This document shows positions 15,509 through 23,310 of a stretch of DNA of 64,000 nucleotides, one piece after another (positions within the stretch are counted from its first letter, which is position 1; the number at the start of each line of letters is the position of its first letter). The position numbers were made by a program, and so were the translations under genes. Source of the DNA: Eubacteriaceae bacterium (lineage in GTDB: Bacteria; Bacillota; Clostridia; Oscillospirales; Acutalibacteraceae). Where the stretch lies: NCBI GenBank assembly GCA_021770095.1, contig JAETRQ010000012.1:1-64000 (forward strand), given 5' to 3'. The notes beneath the pieces are model-generated. The model was given only the letters and a program-made list of their open reading frames with translations. It searched no databases and had not been told where the DNA came from.

Positions 15509-17328
15509 ATAAGATAAAAACAATTTTTTCTGCATTTAAAGAGACGCACCGCCTTGAAAAACGTCTTATACCGACTTCAATTGTTGTTGCGGTAGTTATG
15601 GCTGTTATGCCTTTTGTGAACATCTGGTTTACATCCAAAATCATTGATTTGCTTGATACAGGTGCTCAGATGAAAGAGCTGATACTCTATATAACTTTAG
15701 CAGTCGGGATAAATCTTATACTGTTTTTCTGTAATAACTTTTTAGGTGATATGTATTTTATGTATCGTTCACTTATGTATAACAAAGAACTGCAAAGCAT
15801 ATCAAGAAAACTGTTTATGACAGAATACCAAAGGCTTGAAGACGGAGATTTCAAAGAACTTGTGCATAAACATTCAGAAGCACAGGATAGGGTGTTTTCA
15901 GCATTCGTTCAGTTCAGTTGGATGCTGCGTGATTTTATTTCAGGAATGATAACACTGATTATATCGGTTATTCTTGTTATTCCGTTATTTAAAATCGGAT
16001 TTAAGACCACGGGCAACACGTATTTTGAGAAACCCGTTTTTCTTCTTACCATATTCGGCGCAATCGCAGTAATGGTTGTTATCATTTTGATTGTTGCATC
16101 AAAGATGAATCGGGCATGGTTCAAGGCGTCTGACGAATATTCACGTCTTGACAGAATGTTCTACTATTTTCTTAACATGTTTTCGGATTACAACACCGGC
16201 AAGGAAATCAGGCTTTATAAAGAGCAGAATTTGATTGAACATACCGCAACAGATGTGTTATTGACAGACGGTGAGAAATTGCTGAAAAAAGTGTCTATGA
16301 ACAGTGCAAAGTCAAGTTCATTTGTCGCAATTCTCGGGGCTGTTGTGGGTTTCGGTGTTTATCTTTTTATTGGCGTTAAAGGTTTATACGGTTTATTCGG
16401 CATTGGTTCGCTGGTACTTTACTGCGGCAGTTTTATGCAGATTATAAACGGTATTATGAAAATGGCAACAACCTTTGGCAAAACGGAGGAAATGGTTCCG
16501 CTTGCCAATTATTATTTTGACATAATCAATACTCAGGATGAAATGACCTATGGAGATAAAGAACTTAATATTGATGAAAAATTTGAAATTGATTTTAAGA
16601 ATGTTTCATTCAAATATCCCGGTTCTGAAAACTATTCTCTGAAAAATATTAATATCAGAATTAATAACGGTGAACATCTTGCAGTTGTCGGCCGAAACGG
16701 AAGCGGAAAAACAACTTTTATTAAATTAATGTGCAGGCTTTATGATGTAACAGATGGTGAAATATGTATTAACGGAATTAATATCAAGGATTATACGGAA
16801 GAGAGTATCAACAGGCTTTATTCCGTTGTTTTTCAGGATTTCAAAATCTTTTCAACAACAGTTTCGGAGAACATTTCTGTCGGTAAAGAATATGATAAAG
16901 CAAAACTTCTTGATTCACTTGACAAAGCAAATATAAAAGAGCGTGTGCTAGCTATGGAAAATCAGGAGAACACTTATTTATATAAAGATTTGGATAAATC
17001 CGGTGTTGAAATTTCAGGCGGTGAAGCGCAAAAACTTGCTCTTGCAAGAGCATTATATAAGGATGCACCTGTTGTCATTCTTGATGAACCGACTGCGGCC
17101 CTTGATCCGATTGCAGAGAATGAAATTTACAGTCGTTTTAATTCTTTTGTACAGAACAAAACGGCGATATATATTTCTCACAGGTTATCAAGTTGTGCTT
17201 TTTGTGATAATATTGCAGTATTTGATAACAGCGAATTGGTTGAATACGGCACACATACCAATCTTATGAATATCGGCGGAAAATATTGTGAACTCTGGAA
17301 TGCTCAGGCGAAATATTATTCTGAATAA
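15505..17328 (+). CDS. ABC exporter half-transporter 2
   Basis: A 607-residue partner of the preceding gene (ATGA overlap). Membrane domain residues about 20-330; the nucleotide-binding domain has Walker A GRNGSGKTT (near 396), signature ISGGEAQKL (near 503), Walker B VVILDEPTAALD and ISHRLSS. The Glu after Walker B is present in both partners, so both ATP sites look catalytically competent, unlike exporters with one degenerate site. The first membrane loop is long and charged. A terminator follows at 17344. Confidence 0.92.
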   Translation: MNKIKTIFSAFKETHRLEKRLIPTSIVVAVVMAVMPFVNIWFTSKIIDLLDTGAQMKELILYITLAVGINLILFFCNNFLGDMYFMYRSLMYNKELQSISRKLFMTEYQRLEDGDFKELVHKHSEAQDRVFSAFVQFSWMLRDFISGMITLIISVILVIPLFKIGFKTTGNTYFEKPVFLLTIFGAIAVMVVIILIVASKMNRAWFKASDEYSRLDRMFYYFLNMFSDYNTGKEIRLYKEQNLIEHTATDVLLTDGEKLLKKVSMNSAKSSSFVAILGAVVGFGVYLFIGVKGLYGLFGIGSLVLYCGSFMQIINGIMKMATTFGKTEEMVPLANYYFDIINTQDEMTYGDKELNIDEKFEIDFKNVSFKYPGSENYSLKNINIRINNGEHLAVVGRNGSGKTTFIKLMCRLYDVTDGEICINGINIKDYTEESINRLYSVVFQDFKIFSTTVSENISVGKEYDKAKLLDSLDKANIKERVLAMENQENTYLYKDLDKSGVEISGGEAQKLALARALYKDAPVVILDEPTAALDPIAENEIYSRFNSFVQNKTAIYISHRLSSCAFCDNIAVFDNSELVEYGTHTNLMNIGGKYCELWNAQAKYYSE

Positions 17329-17343
17329 TTTTCATACATATAA

Positions 17344-17379
17344 AAACAGCCTTGAAATCATTTGATTTCAAGGCTGTTT
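17344..17379. terminator. Bidirectional terminator between convergent genes
   Basis: A perfect 17-bp palindrome (AAACAGCCTTGAAATCA with its complement) with a 2-nt loop, flanked by A and T runs. It serves the ABC operon on the plus strand and the membrane protein on the minus strand. Confidence 0.85.
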
Positions 17380-17413
17380 GACAAGGTTATAAATTATTAT
17401 GTGTCATTTAAGA

Positions 17414-18157
17414 TTACTTTTTGTTTTGGTATCTTTGCTTATCGTTAACAATAAATTTTATATGATTTTCATCAAAAATATTATTTATATCAAATTTCTC
17501 TTTTTCAGGTTCAACGGACAGCATTTTGTTAACGTGCTTTTTTAAAACTTTGTCATAGAATTGACGGCTTAATTCTGAAATGATAACAACAAAAACTAAA
17601 ATTACTGCCATAATTATAACCATTGTTGATTTCTGCACGTGATTGTGTGCAAAAATATATACAAAAAATATTATTGGCAGTGCTGAATAGAGTATATCTA
17701 GAATCACATTTATTATCATATTATTTTTCTTGCTATTCTTTTGTAATTTATTATTTCGTTCTTGTTTGGCATTGTAGTCGGTTAATACATCCTTTTTTAT
17801 AGTCATTATATCAGGAATACTGTATTTTTTTAGATTAATTATTGCATTGTTTGTGGTGGGTACAACTCTCAAGTAGTATTCGTAATGATCTCCGTCAATA
17901 CCAATTACTTGCAGTGTGATGGTTTCACTTTTGTTATTTGTTATAATATTGTATTCACTTTCAACATTGAAATGATAACCAATAACTTTATTAAGATTTT
18001 TTTGTATATAACTGTTTTTAGCAGTAATTAATTTAACGTCAACAGACTGTTCCAAATTGTCGATTGTTACAGTGCCTTCAGGCATAATTTTGTATGGAAT
18101 ACCCTTGATATTAATGAATATTTGCATTTTTGAGTTATTATAAAAAGTCAATTCCAT
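17414..18157 (-). CDS. Hypothetical two-helix membrane protein
   Basis: A 247-residue protein I do not recognise. Residues 1-115 are a beta-rich soluble part resembling a small sandwich domain (FINIKGIPYKI, GTVTIDNLEQ, ESEYNIITNN). Residues about 145-168 and 175-195 are two transmembrane helices separated by HNHVQKST. The tail is charged (EPEKEKFDINNIFDENH). It is transcribed towards the ABC exporter, converging on the terminator at 17344, and is the last chromosomal gene before the tRNA scar. Confidence 0.65.
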   Translation of the reverse strand: MELTFYNNSKMQIFINIKGIPYKIMPEGTVTIDNLEQSVDVKLITAKNSYIQKNLNKVIGYHFNVESEYNIITNNKSETITLQVIGIDGDHYEYYLRVVPTTNNAIINLKKYSIPDIMTIKKDVLTDYNAKQERNNKLQKNSKKNNMIINVILDILYSALPIIFFVYIFAHNHVQKSTMVIIMAVILVFVVIISELSRQFYDKVLKKHVNKMLSVEPEKEKFDINNIFDENHIKFIVNDKQRYQNKK

Positions 18158-18241
18158 AACAAAATCCTCTAAGCGATGATATTATAATTTTAACAGATGT
18201 TCAATTCTTTGTAAACAGCTTTCTTATATATTGAGACAAAA

Positions 18242-18277
18242 AAGAACGGCTTAACTGAAAAGTTAAACCGTTCTTTT
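18242..18277. terminator. Hairpin with T-run near the element boundary
   Basis: Stem AAGAACGG(C)TTAACT with AGTTAA(A)CCGTTCTT, loop GAAA, followed by TTTTT. It lies upstream of the minus-strand membrane protein and 80 bp before the tRNA fragment; it may terminate transcription coming out of the mobile element. The rest of the 18158-18541 gap shows only the tRNA fragment and, at 18409-18541, short imperfect repeats of GGTCC without a gene. Confidence 0.6.
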
Positions 18278-18358
18278 TCCGTATACATATTATACAAGAT
18301 TATATACTGTAACTGCAAAGCAGTTTTTGAAGTAAAATAAATTTGTATAATATGGTTT

Positions 18359-18405
18359 TGGTACGCTGGAAGGGATTCGAACCCCCGACCTTCTGGTTCG
18401 TAGCC
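18359..18405 (-). other. 3' half of tRNA-Arg(ACG): probable attachment site
   Basis: A 47-bp sequence identical in form to a tRNA 3' half: part of the anticodon stem and loop (CTACGAA, anticodon ACG), variable loop, T-arm (GGGGG, TTCGAAT, CCCTT) and acceptor strand CCAGCGT-A-CCA. The expected 5' half is absent; the sequence beyond position 18405 does not pair with the anticodon stem. This is the typical attachment scar of an integrative element that uses a tRNA 3' end. The chromosome lies on the low-coordinate side and the element on the high-coordinate side, so the intact tRNA should be at the far end, outside the window. Confidence 0.8.
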
Positions 18406-18541
18406 GTAGCGATAAATCTCTTTTACACCGTTTTAAGCCATATTTAACACTATTATCTCCATTAATTACACCCGATTATTCCATTATTTCCATGTATTAC
18501 TGAAAAAATGTGGTCCGATTATGGTCCTTGCATAGTAAAAA

Positions 18542-19600
18542 TTATTTTTCTTTATAGATCAATTTTTGTAAATCTGAATAACAGATATTGTTATTTTTAT
18601 TATTGTAGAATGTTAAATATTCTTTTATTTTACTTTTATTTCTATACCATAAGTTGTGAACACAGACTTTAAGATTATACAAATCAATCCAATCTGGTAT
18701 ATCAGCTTGGCTTATAAAATTATTTACTGCCGAATATAGTACATTATATCTTGGATATGGATAATTTGCAGTATTAACATCCCATTTTTTATTTAACATA
18801 ACATTATTAATATCATATAATAAGTCTGCTAATAGAAGGGAATAACCGACAGTGCTAATAGCGTTTTTTAGACTGTCACCATGATCAATCATAGTCTTTA
18901 TACATAAAACCGCACCAAGAAAGTCTGCTTCTAATTCATATTGAGATGGTGGTGTAGGTTTTGATAATAATTGATGTTCAAGAATTAAATGTGAGTATTC
19001 ATGAGCAACTATAAAAAAATAGTTAGAAATGGTTAAAGATGATGCAAAATCTAATGATTCCAATTGCTTACATTTTAAATATTTAGTAGTATCCATTAAA
19101 TCTTTGTTAATATAATAAGAACATGCTAAATCAATAAAATAATTATCTATTTTACCAACACTAAGATTATTCTTTTTATTATAGTAATATTGAGCTATAA
19201 TCGTAGAAAAAGCAATCGAAAAATGGATAATGGATCTACTAACTAAAATAATTCTATTATCATCTTTTAATAGAGAGGATGCATTATAAGAATTATATCT
19301 AATTGTACCAAGAATTGGCTTTTCGAAATTAAGATTTCGTCTAGGCATTGAAATGTGTTCATGTGATTCGTAGAGCAGATCCAAATGTTTCTTTAAGCAC
19401 TCATAGTAATATGGATTTTCATATTCTGTAGGAGTTTTAATTGTTTTTAGATGTTTTATGTATTTCGTATATTTTTCTTGTACTTCCTTTTCACTTACTA
19501 AGCCATCAAATGTTGTTTTAAAGCTTTCATAAGAATAATTGAAATCATTTTTTGTGTTTGTTTGTTTTTGTATTTCTCTTAATAAATCTATTGAATCCAT
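18542..19600 (-). CDS. HEXXH zinc metallopeptidase-like protein 1
   Basis: A 352-residue protein with a gluzincin-type active site: AHEYSHLILEH (His200, Glu201, His204) and, about 20 residues later, YELEADFLGA, which supplies the third ligand and the conserved Asp, as in M48-like or ImmA-like peptidases. The N-terminal 190 residues are helical and lack a signal peptide or clear membrane helix, so it is probably cytosolic. It is homologous over its length to the protein encoded at 24913-26027 (shared KP-L-GT block, a hydrophobic helix, HEYSH, E-x-D). It begins 4 bp after the small gene at 19605-19940 and must be cotranscribed with it. It is the first gene inside the element; substrate unknown. 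Confidence 0.75.
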   Translation of the reverse strand: MDSIDLLREIQKQTNTKNDFNYSYESFKTTFDGLVSEKEVQEKYTKYIKHLKTIKTPTEYENPYYYECLKKHLDLLYESHEHISMPRRNLNFEKPILGTIRYNSYNASSLLKDDNRIILVSRSIIHFSIAFSTIIAQYYYNKKNNLSVGKIDNYFIDLACSYYINKDLMDTTKYLKCKQLESLDFASSLTISNYFFIVAHEYSHLILEHQLLSKPTPPSQYELEADFLGAVLCIKTMIDHGDSLKNAISTVGYSLLLADLLYDINNVMLNKKWDVNTANYPYPRYNVLYSAVNNFISQADIPDWIDLYNLKVCVHNLWYRNKSKIKEYLTFYNNKNNNICYSDLQKLIYKEK

Positions 19601-19604
19601 GGTT

Positions 19605-19940
19605 TTATTTTTCTTTGTCTTTGCGTTTAAGTGTTATAGTTAATCCGGTTTGAGATGAAATATTTGAACCTAAAGATAATAAAGAAATCTGTCCTTCGAC
19701 TCCAATACTAACATTTAAGGAAATTTCATCTATTTCATAAGAGTTATTTTCACTACAACAATCTAAAGCACTACTGATTGATGATATAAAGTTATTTAAG
19801 TTTTCACCTAAAGTCTCAGCATCTATTGATTTGGTTTTAGGTACTATAATCTGTTTAATGTTTTTATCATCTAAGAAAGAATTTCCTAAATCAATTTTCT
19901 CGTAATCAAATGTTATATTAATGTTATTCAACAAAATCAC
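19605..19940 (-). CDS. Small CU044_2847/Trypco1-like protein
   Basis: A 111-residue protein. The C-terminal half (EISLNVSIGVEGQISLLSLG then TGLTITLKRK) has the pattern of the trypsin-co-occurring domain family (CU044_2847/Trypco1): a charged EIEI-type strand, a V-G-V-x-G segment, a small-residue turn and a final V-T-L-strand with basic residues. In other genomes such domains accompany peptidases in predicted conflict systems; here the partner is a metallopeptidase. This assignment is by pattern only. No strong ribosome binding site is seen upstream of the start. Confidence 0.55.
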   Translation of the reverse strand: MILLNNINITFDYEKIDLGNSFLDDKNIKQIIVPKTKSIDAETLGENLNNFISSISSALDCCSENNSYEIDEISLNVSIGVEGQISLLSLGSNISSQTGLTITLKRKDKEK

Positions 19941-20003
19941 TCAACTTTCTACTTTTAATAAAATAATTATAACATGTTTTATAAAAAAAGTAAATTTAAT
20001 GGA

Positions 20004-20038
20004 AAATAAGCAGATAGATGTTTTTATCTGCTTATTTT
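20004..20038. terminator. Terminator inside a divergent intergenic region
   Basis: Stem AAATAAGCAGATA with TATCTGCTTATTT, followed by TTTT. It lies between two divergently transcribed genes (starts at 19940 and 20420), where no transcript is expected to end, which hints at an old junction or lost gene. Confidence 0.65.
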
Positions 20039-20088
20039 TTTGCGATTTTTGAGGGTGTTATTAAAATGTGATGGTTTTAGGGCAATAA

Positions 20089-20131
20089 AAAATCCTTGAA
20101 ACACCGTAATATCAACGTTTTCAAGGATTTT
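20089..20131. repeat. Second hairpin beside an att-like remnant
   Basis: A 13-bp perfect stem (AAAATCCTTGAAA and complement) around a 17-nt loop. It is directly followed by the att-like sequence at 20137. Confidence 0.6.
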
Positions 20132-20136
20132 AATAT

Positions 20137-20151
20137 TGGTACACTGGATGG
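20137..20151 (-). other. Degenerate copy of the tRNA-Arg attachment end
   Basis: TGGTACACTGGATGG matches the tRNA 3' end at 18359-18373 (TGGTACGCTGGAAGG) at 13 of 15 positions, in the same orientation. It may be a decayed attachment site that once bounded the 1.8-kb peptidase module. It is short, so chance is possible. The 479-bp region 19941-20419 otherwise holds the two hairpins, the palindrome at 20306 and a promoter. Confidence 0.35.
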
Positions 20152-20305
20152 TCATAGATAATTGAAATGAGTTAAGAGTAATCTATCATTTCTATTAATT
20201 AAATTTGCATGTTTGAAATAGAATATGCTAAATAAAAATATTTTTGTTACATTTTACTGTTTTCGACACTATATTATAAAGGAAGTTATTAAAATATAGA
20301 ATATA

Positions 20306-20330
20306 TACATTTTTGTCATAAAAATGTGTA
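20306..20330 (+). promoter_or_regulatory. Palindromic operator shared with the 60.7-kb promoter
   Basis: A palindrome with arms ACATTTTT and AAAAATGT around GTCAT/GTCA, ending 15 bp upstream of TTGACA at 20346. Almost the same sequence occurs at 60718-60742, 14 bp upstream of another TTGACA. The spacing to the -35 box is that of an activator or repressor site. Confidence 0.6.
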
Positions 20331-20345
20331 TTTTTGTATTTTATA

Positions 20346-20374
20346 TTGACATACCTATAATAATTTGATAATTA
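20346..20374 (+). promoter_or_regulatory. Promoter of the four-gene island
   Basis: TTGACA followed after 17 bp by a weak TAATTA (15 bp to GATAAT). Position about 50-75 bp before the first gene and below the palindrome at 20306. Confidence 0.45.
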
Positions 20375-20419
20375 AAAATAAAATGACAGTGTATATTAGA
20401 AACAATTTTATTTATAAAA

Positions 20420-21202
20420 ATGCGAATAATCTGGGGCGCACCTATGGAAAATAAACGACCAATTCCAAATAATAAAAAATTAAACAATCGAAAAGAAATA
20501 TTTGACAAGTATCAAAAACTGACTCCTATTTCTCCTTTTAATAACCCTCAATATTCATTAGGATTGGATGAAGGGAATAAAAAGACAGGAAAGAGCGGAG
20601 AAAAGTTTTCATTAATATATGTGTGGAATTTGCCGATTAGGGTTACTTGTCCAGGGGCTTCTCTATGGTGTGAGTCGCACTGTTATAATGCTGATGATAG
20701 AAAAGACATATATGATATGGATAAATGGTGTATTAATTGGTGGTGGGCTTTAAATGATATTTCTTATTTAGAAAAAACTATATCATTACAATTATCACAA
20801 GTTAATCATGAAAAAGTGGCTGTGAGGTTGCATTCATGTGGAGATTTCTTCTCCGTAGATTATATAGAAATGTGGCTCAGAATATGCCAAACTTATAGGA
20901 ATATCCATTTTTGGGGGTATACACGTTCATGGGCTGTTCCTACTTTATATAAATCAATTTCAAAGCTTGCTTCATATGATAATGTCCAACTATTTGCATC
21001 GTGGGACAATTTTATGATTGATGTACCGCAAGGATGGAGTAAAAGTATTGTTGTAAATTCTAATGAACAAATAAAGTCATATAATTGTGATGTGAAAAGC
21101 TCATTTGTATGCCCAGAACAATATAATTTAGTGAAAAGCTGTGCGGATTGTGCATTGTGTATCAATAAAACAAATAGAGATGTTATTTTCATATTGCATT
21201 GA
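20420..21202 (+). CDS. Gp88-like cysteine-rich protein
   Basis: A 260-residue protein resembling the phage gene product 88 family. Recognisable blocks are KTGKSGEKFSLIYVWNLPI, TCPGASLWCESHCYN, VRLHSCGDFFSVDYIEMW, FWGYTRSW and a C-terminal cluster SFVCPEQ...SCADCALC. The many cysteines in CxxxC and CxxC spacing suggest a metal or Fe-S site, but the family's biochemistry is unknown to me. The frame starts at 20420; the ATG at 20444 has GGGG 10 bp upstream and is an equally good start (252 residues). It is the first gene of a tight four-gene operon; the next start is 19 bp downstream, after AAGGAGCG. Confidence 0.7.
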   Translation: MRIIWGAPMENKRPIPNNKKLNNRKEIFDKYQKLTPISPFNNPQYSLGLDEGNKKTGKSGEKFSLIYVWNLPIRVTCPGASLWCESHCYNADDRKDIYDMDKWCINWWWALNDISYLEKTISLQLSQVNHEKVAVRLHSCGDFFSVDYIEMWLRICQTYRNIHFWGYTRSWAVPTLYKSISKLASYDNVQLFASWDNFMIDVPQGWSKSIVVNSNEQIKSYNCDVKSSFVCPEQYNLVKSCADCALCINKTNRDVIFILH

Positions 21203-21220
21203 CAAAAAAGGAGCGTAAAC

Positions 21221-22489
21221 ATGATCAACAATAAATTAATTATGGTTGGCGGTAATAGTGGAACTGGTAAAACAACTTTAGTTGAGACACTTATAGATTT
21301 ATATCCTGATTTCTATGCTCGTCCCATATCTTTTACAACGAGAAAAAAACGCCGCAATGAAAATGGGCATGAATATATTTTTGTAAGCAAGGAAGAATTT
21401 GAATATCTAGATAAAAGTAACAAACTATTAAATAGTGATTATGTTTACAATAATTATTATGGAATAGATAAAGAATCTGTTAATGAAATTATGGGTAAAT
21501 GTAAAAAAAATCCTATAAAGGAAATACATCCTAAAAACCATCAAAAAATAAAAAATAGTATTAAAAAAAATGCAATTTCAGTTTTAATTACATCTAATTT
21601 TGAAAACAAATTTCAAAATACTCGTTATAATGAAGATAATGATTATTATTGCTCTATCTCAATGGATGATTTTGATATTGTATTTAATAATGATAAAAAC
21701 ACTTCGATTTTACAGAACGCAAAAGATTTACATATTAAAATTAAAGCAGTCCTTAATGCATATGATACATTCCCGTCATCAGGAAAGATTGATTTAATAA
21801 ACAGAGAAGGATACAATAAAATAGCTAGTTGTTTTACCGAAGATAAAAGAATTACTACAAGAAATTTTCATCAATTAACGCAAACATTTTTTTTGAAATT
21901 TTTCTCTGAATATATACATTCATACAGCAATGTACTAGAAATAGGACCAGGGAATGGGTGGCTAATTAATACTGTGAATCCTATATGTGGAAAATATACA
22001 TGTTTGGATATTTCAAATAAGATGTCAATAAATCATAGTATTGATATGGTAATATCGAGTGTTAGATATATGCCATTTTCTTCGAGGTCCTTTGATGTAG
22101 TTGTTGCTTCTTTGGCAGACCCGTATTTATATCCTGAGGCTATATGTGAAATCAACAGAATATTAAAACCGGGCGGATATTTTGCCTTTTCAACCCCTTC
22201 GAAAGAATGGGCTGTGGCCCTTAGAGGAGATTCAAAGGAGAACAATAAAACAAAATTTGTTTCAGACGACCATGAAGAAATCAGTGTTTACTCTTTTACA
22301 TATTCAAATGAGGAATTAAATAAAATTATGGAGATGACTAATTTTACTAAGGTTTCTTTATCTTCTATAAAAGGTAAATCATTGACTGGTAACATATCAC
22401 CTGCTATTATCAATGCCGCGCAGAATATTAAAATTGATTACAGGGACTTAAATATAATAACAATTGGGATTTTTCAAAGAAAGGACTAA
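21221..22489 (+). CDS. Guanylate kinase-like/SAM methyltransferase fusion
   Basis: A 422-residue two-domain protein. Residues 1-185 match guanylate kinase: P-loop GGNSGTGKTT (near residue 9), the GMP-binding segment RPISFTTRKKRRNENGHEY and the following FVSKEEFE. The lid and distal parts are less conserved. Residues about 215-420 are a class I methyltransferase of the Methyltransf_11 type: motif I VLEIGPGNGWLI, acidic strand CLDIS, MPFSSRSFDVVVAS and NRILKPGGYFAFSTP. Both domains look active by motif. I know of no characterised enzyme with this fusion; it suggests methylation and phosphorylation of the same guanine-type nucleotide. Two bases separate it from the next gene. Confidence 0.8.
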   Translation: MINNKLIMVGGNSGTGKTTLVETLIDLYPDFYARPISFTTRKKRRNENGHEYIFVSKEEFEYLDKSNKLLNSDYVYNNYYGIDKESVNEIMGKCKKNPIKEIHPKNHQKIKNSIKKNAISVLITSNFENKFQNTRYNEDNDYYCSISMDDFDIVFNNDKNTSILQNAKDLHIKIKAVLNAYDTFPSSGKIDLINREGYNKIASCFTEDKRITTRNFHQLTQTFFLKFFSEYIHSYSNVLEIGPGNGWLINTVNPICGKYTCLDISNKMSINHSIDMVISSVRYMPFSSRSFDVVVASLADPYLYPEAICEINRILKPGGYFAFSTPSKEWAVALRGDSKENNKTKFVSDDHEEISVYSFTYSNEELNKIMEMTNFTKVSLSSIKGKSLTGNISPAIINAAQNIKIDYRDLNIITIGIFQRKD

Positions 22490-22491
22490 AT

Positions 22492-23310
22492 ATGAATACA
22501 TACAAAATATTAAATGAAAGTGTTCGTAGTGATGTTTTTAAAAGTGCGGAAACGCTAATAGAACTATATAAAAAAGGGGTTTTGGGTGGAGATATTATGC
22601 CAGAAGACTCTAATCCTAATTTGAAAAAAGATTCTGAAGAGAATTTTTTATATTTCACATTGCCAATGGCGTTGAATTACCAAAGAAATTCATATAAGCT
22701 TTGGGAATCTGCAAATTTAACATATAATGATGTAAAAACTTGTGATGTATTTAACCCTCAAAAGGTGGTTAATATGAATCTAGAAAAACTTAGAGATAAT
22801 CTACTAATGTATAAAGTTGCACTCCAACCTAATAAACATCCACAAATTTGGATGACTTTATGTCAAACATTTTATGACGAGTTCGGAGGTAGTGTAAAAA
22901 AGTTTCTCTATGATAATCAGTTATCTGTTGCTAATATAAAAAGCTATATGAATTCTAATAAAAAGAAATTTCCATATCTTTCAGGAACAAAAATTATGAA
23001 CTATTGGTTATATGTTATTGAACAGTATACTGATGTTAAATTTAAAGATCGTGAAGAAATTAATGTAGCACCAGATACTCATGTAATACAGGCAAGTTTA
23101 TTACTTGGGCTTATTGAGAAAGAAGATTTAAACAAACCAGAAATTAGAAATATTGTAAGTTCACTTTGGTATCAAGTGTTTGAAAATACAAAATGGTGTC
23201 CTATAGATATACATACACCACTTTGGTTATGGAGTAGAAATGGTTTTGTAGTGGAGGTGAATGGACATGGCGGAAAACTATCTGAAAGTGGGTTACAACT
23301 TCACTTATGA
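22492..23310 (+). CDS. HhH-GPD DNA glycosylase-like protein
   Basis: A 272-residue helical protein. The segment LSGTKIMNYWLYVI followed 20-30 residues later by INVAPDTHVIQASLLLGLI has the layout of the helix-hairpin-helix/catalytic Lys and Pro-Asp-Thr-His segment of HhH-GPD glycosylases, closest by eye to archaeal 8-oxoguanine glycosylase-like (AGOG) proteins. Queuosine nucleosidases share this fold, so a free-nucleoside substrate is also possible. The C-terminus has a further Trp/Cys-rich stretch (ENTKWCPIDIHTPLWLWSRNG). It overlaps the next gene by 44 bp, so the two are translationally coupled. Confidence 0.55.
   Translation: MNTYKILNESVRSDVFKSAETLIELYKKGVLGGDIMPEDSNPNLKKDSEENFLYFTLPMALNYQRNSYKLWESANLTYNDVKTCDVFNPQKVVNMNLEKLRDNLLMYKVALQPNKHPQIWMTLCQTFYDEFGGSVKKFLYDNQLSVANIKSYMNSNKKKFPYLSGTKIMNYWLYVIEQYTDVKFKDREEINVAPDTHVIQASLLLGLIEKEDLNKPEIRNIVSSLWYQVFENTKWCPIDIHTPLWLWSRNGFVVEVNGHGGKLSESGLQLHL

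Noticed and set aside
18359-18430. Complete tRNA-Arg gene
   Set aside because: The bases beyond the anticodon loop do not pair with the anticodon stem and no D-arm or 5' acceptor strand is present; only the 3' half remains.
18409-18541. Remnant of an integrase C-terminus
   Set aside because: Minus-strand frames are short and full of stops; no integrase motif could be read.
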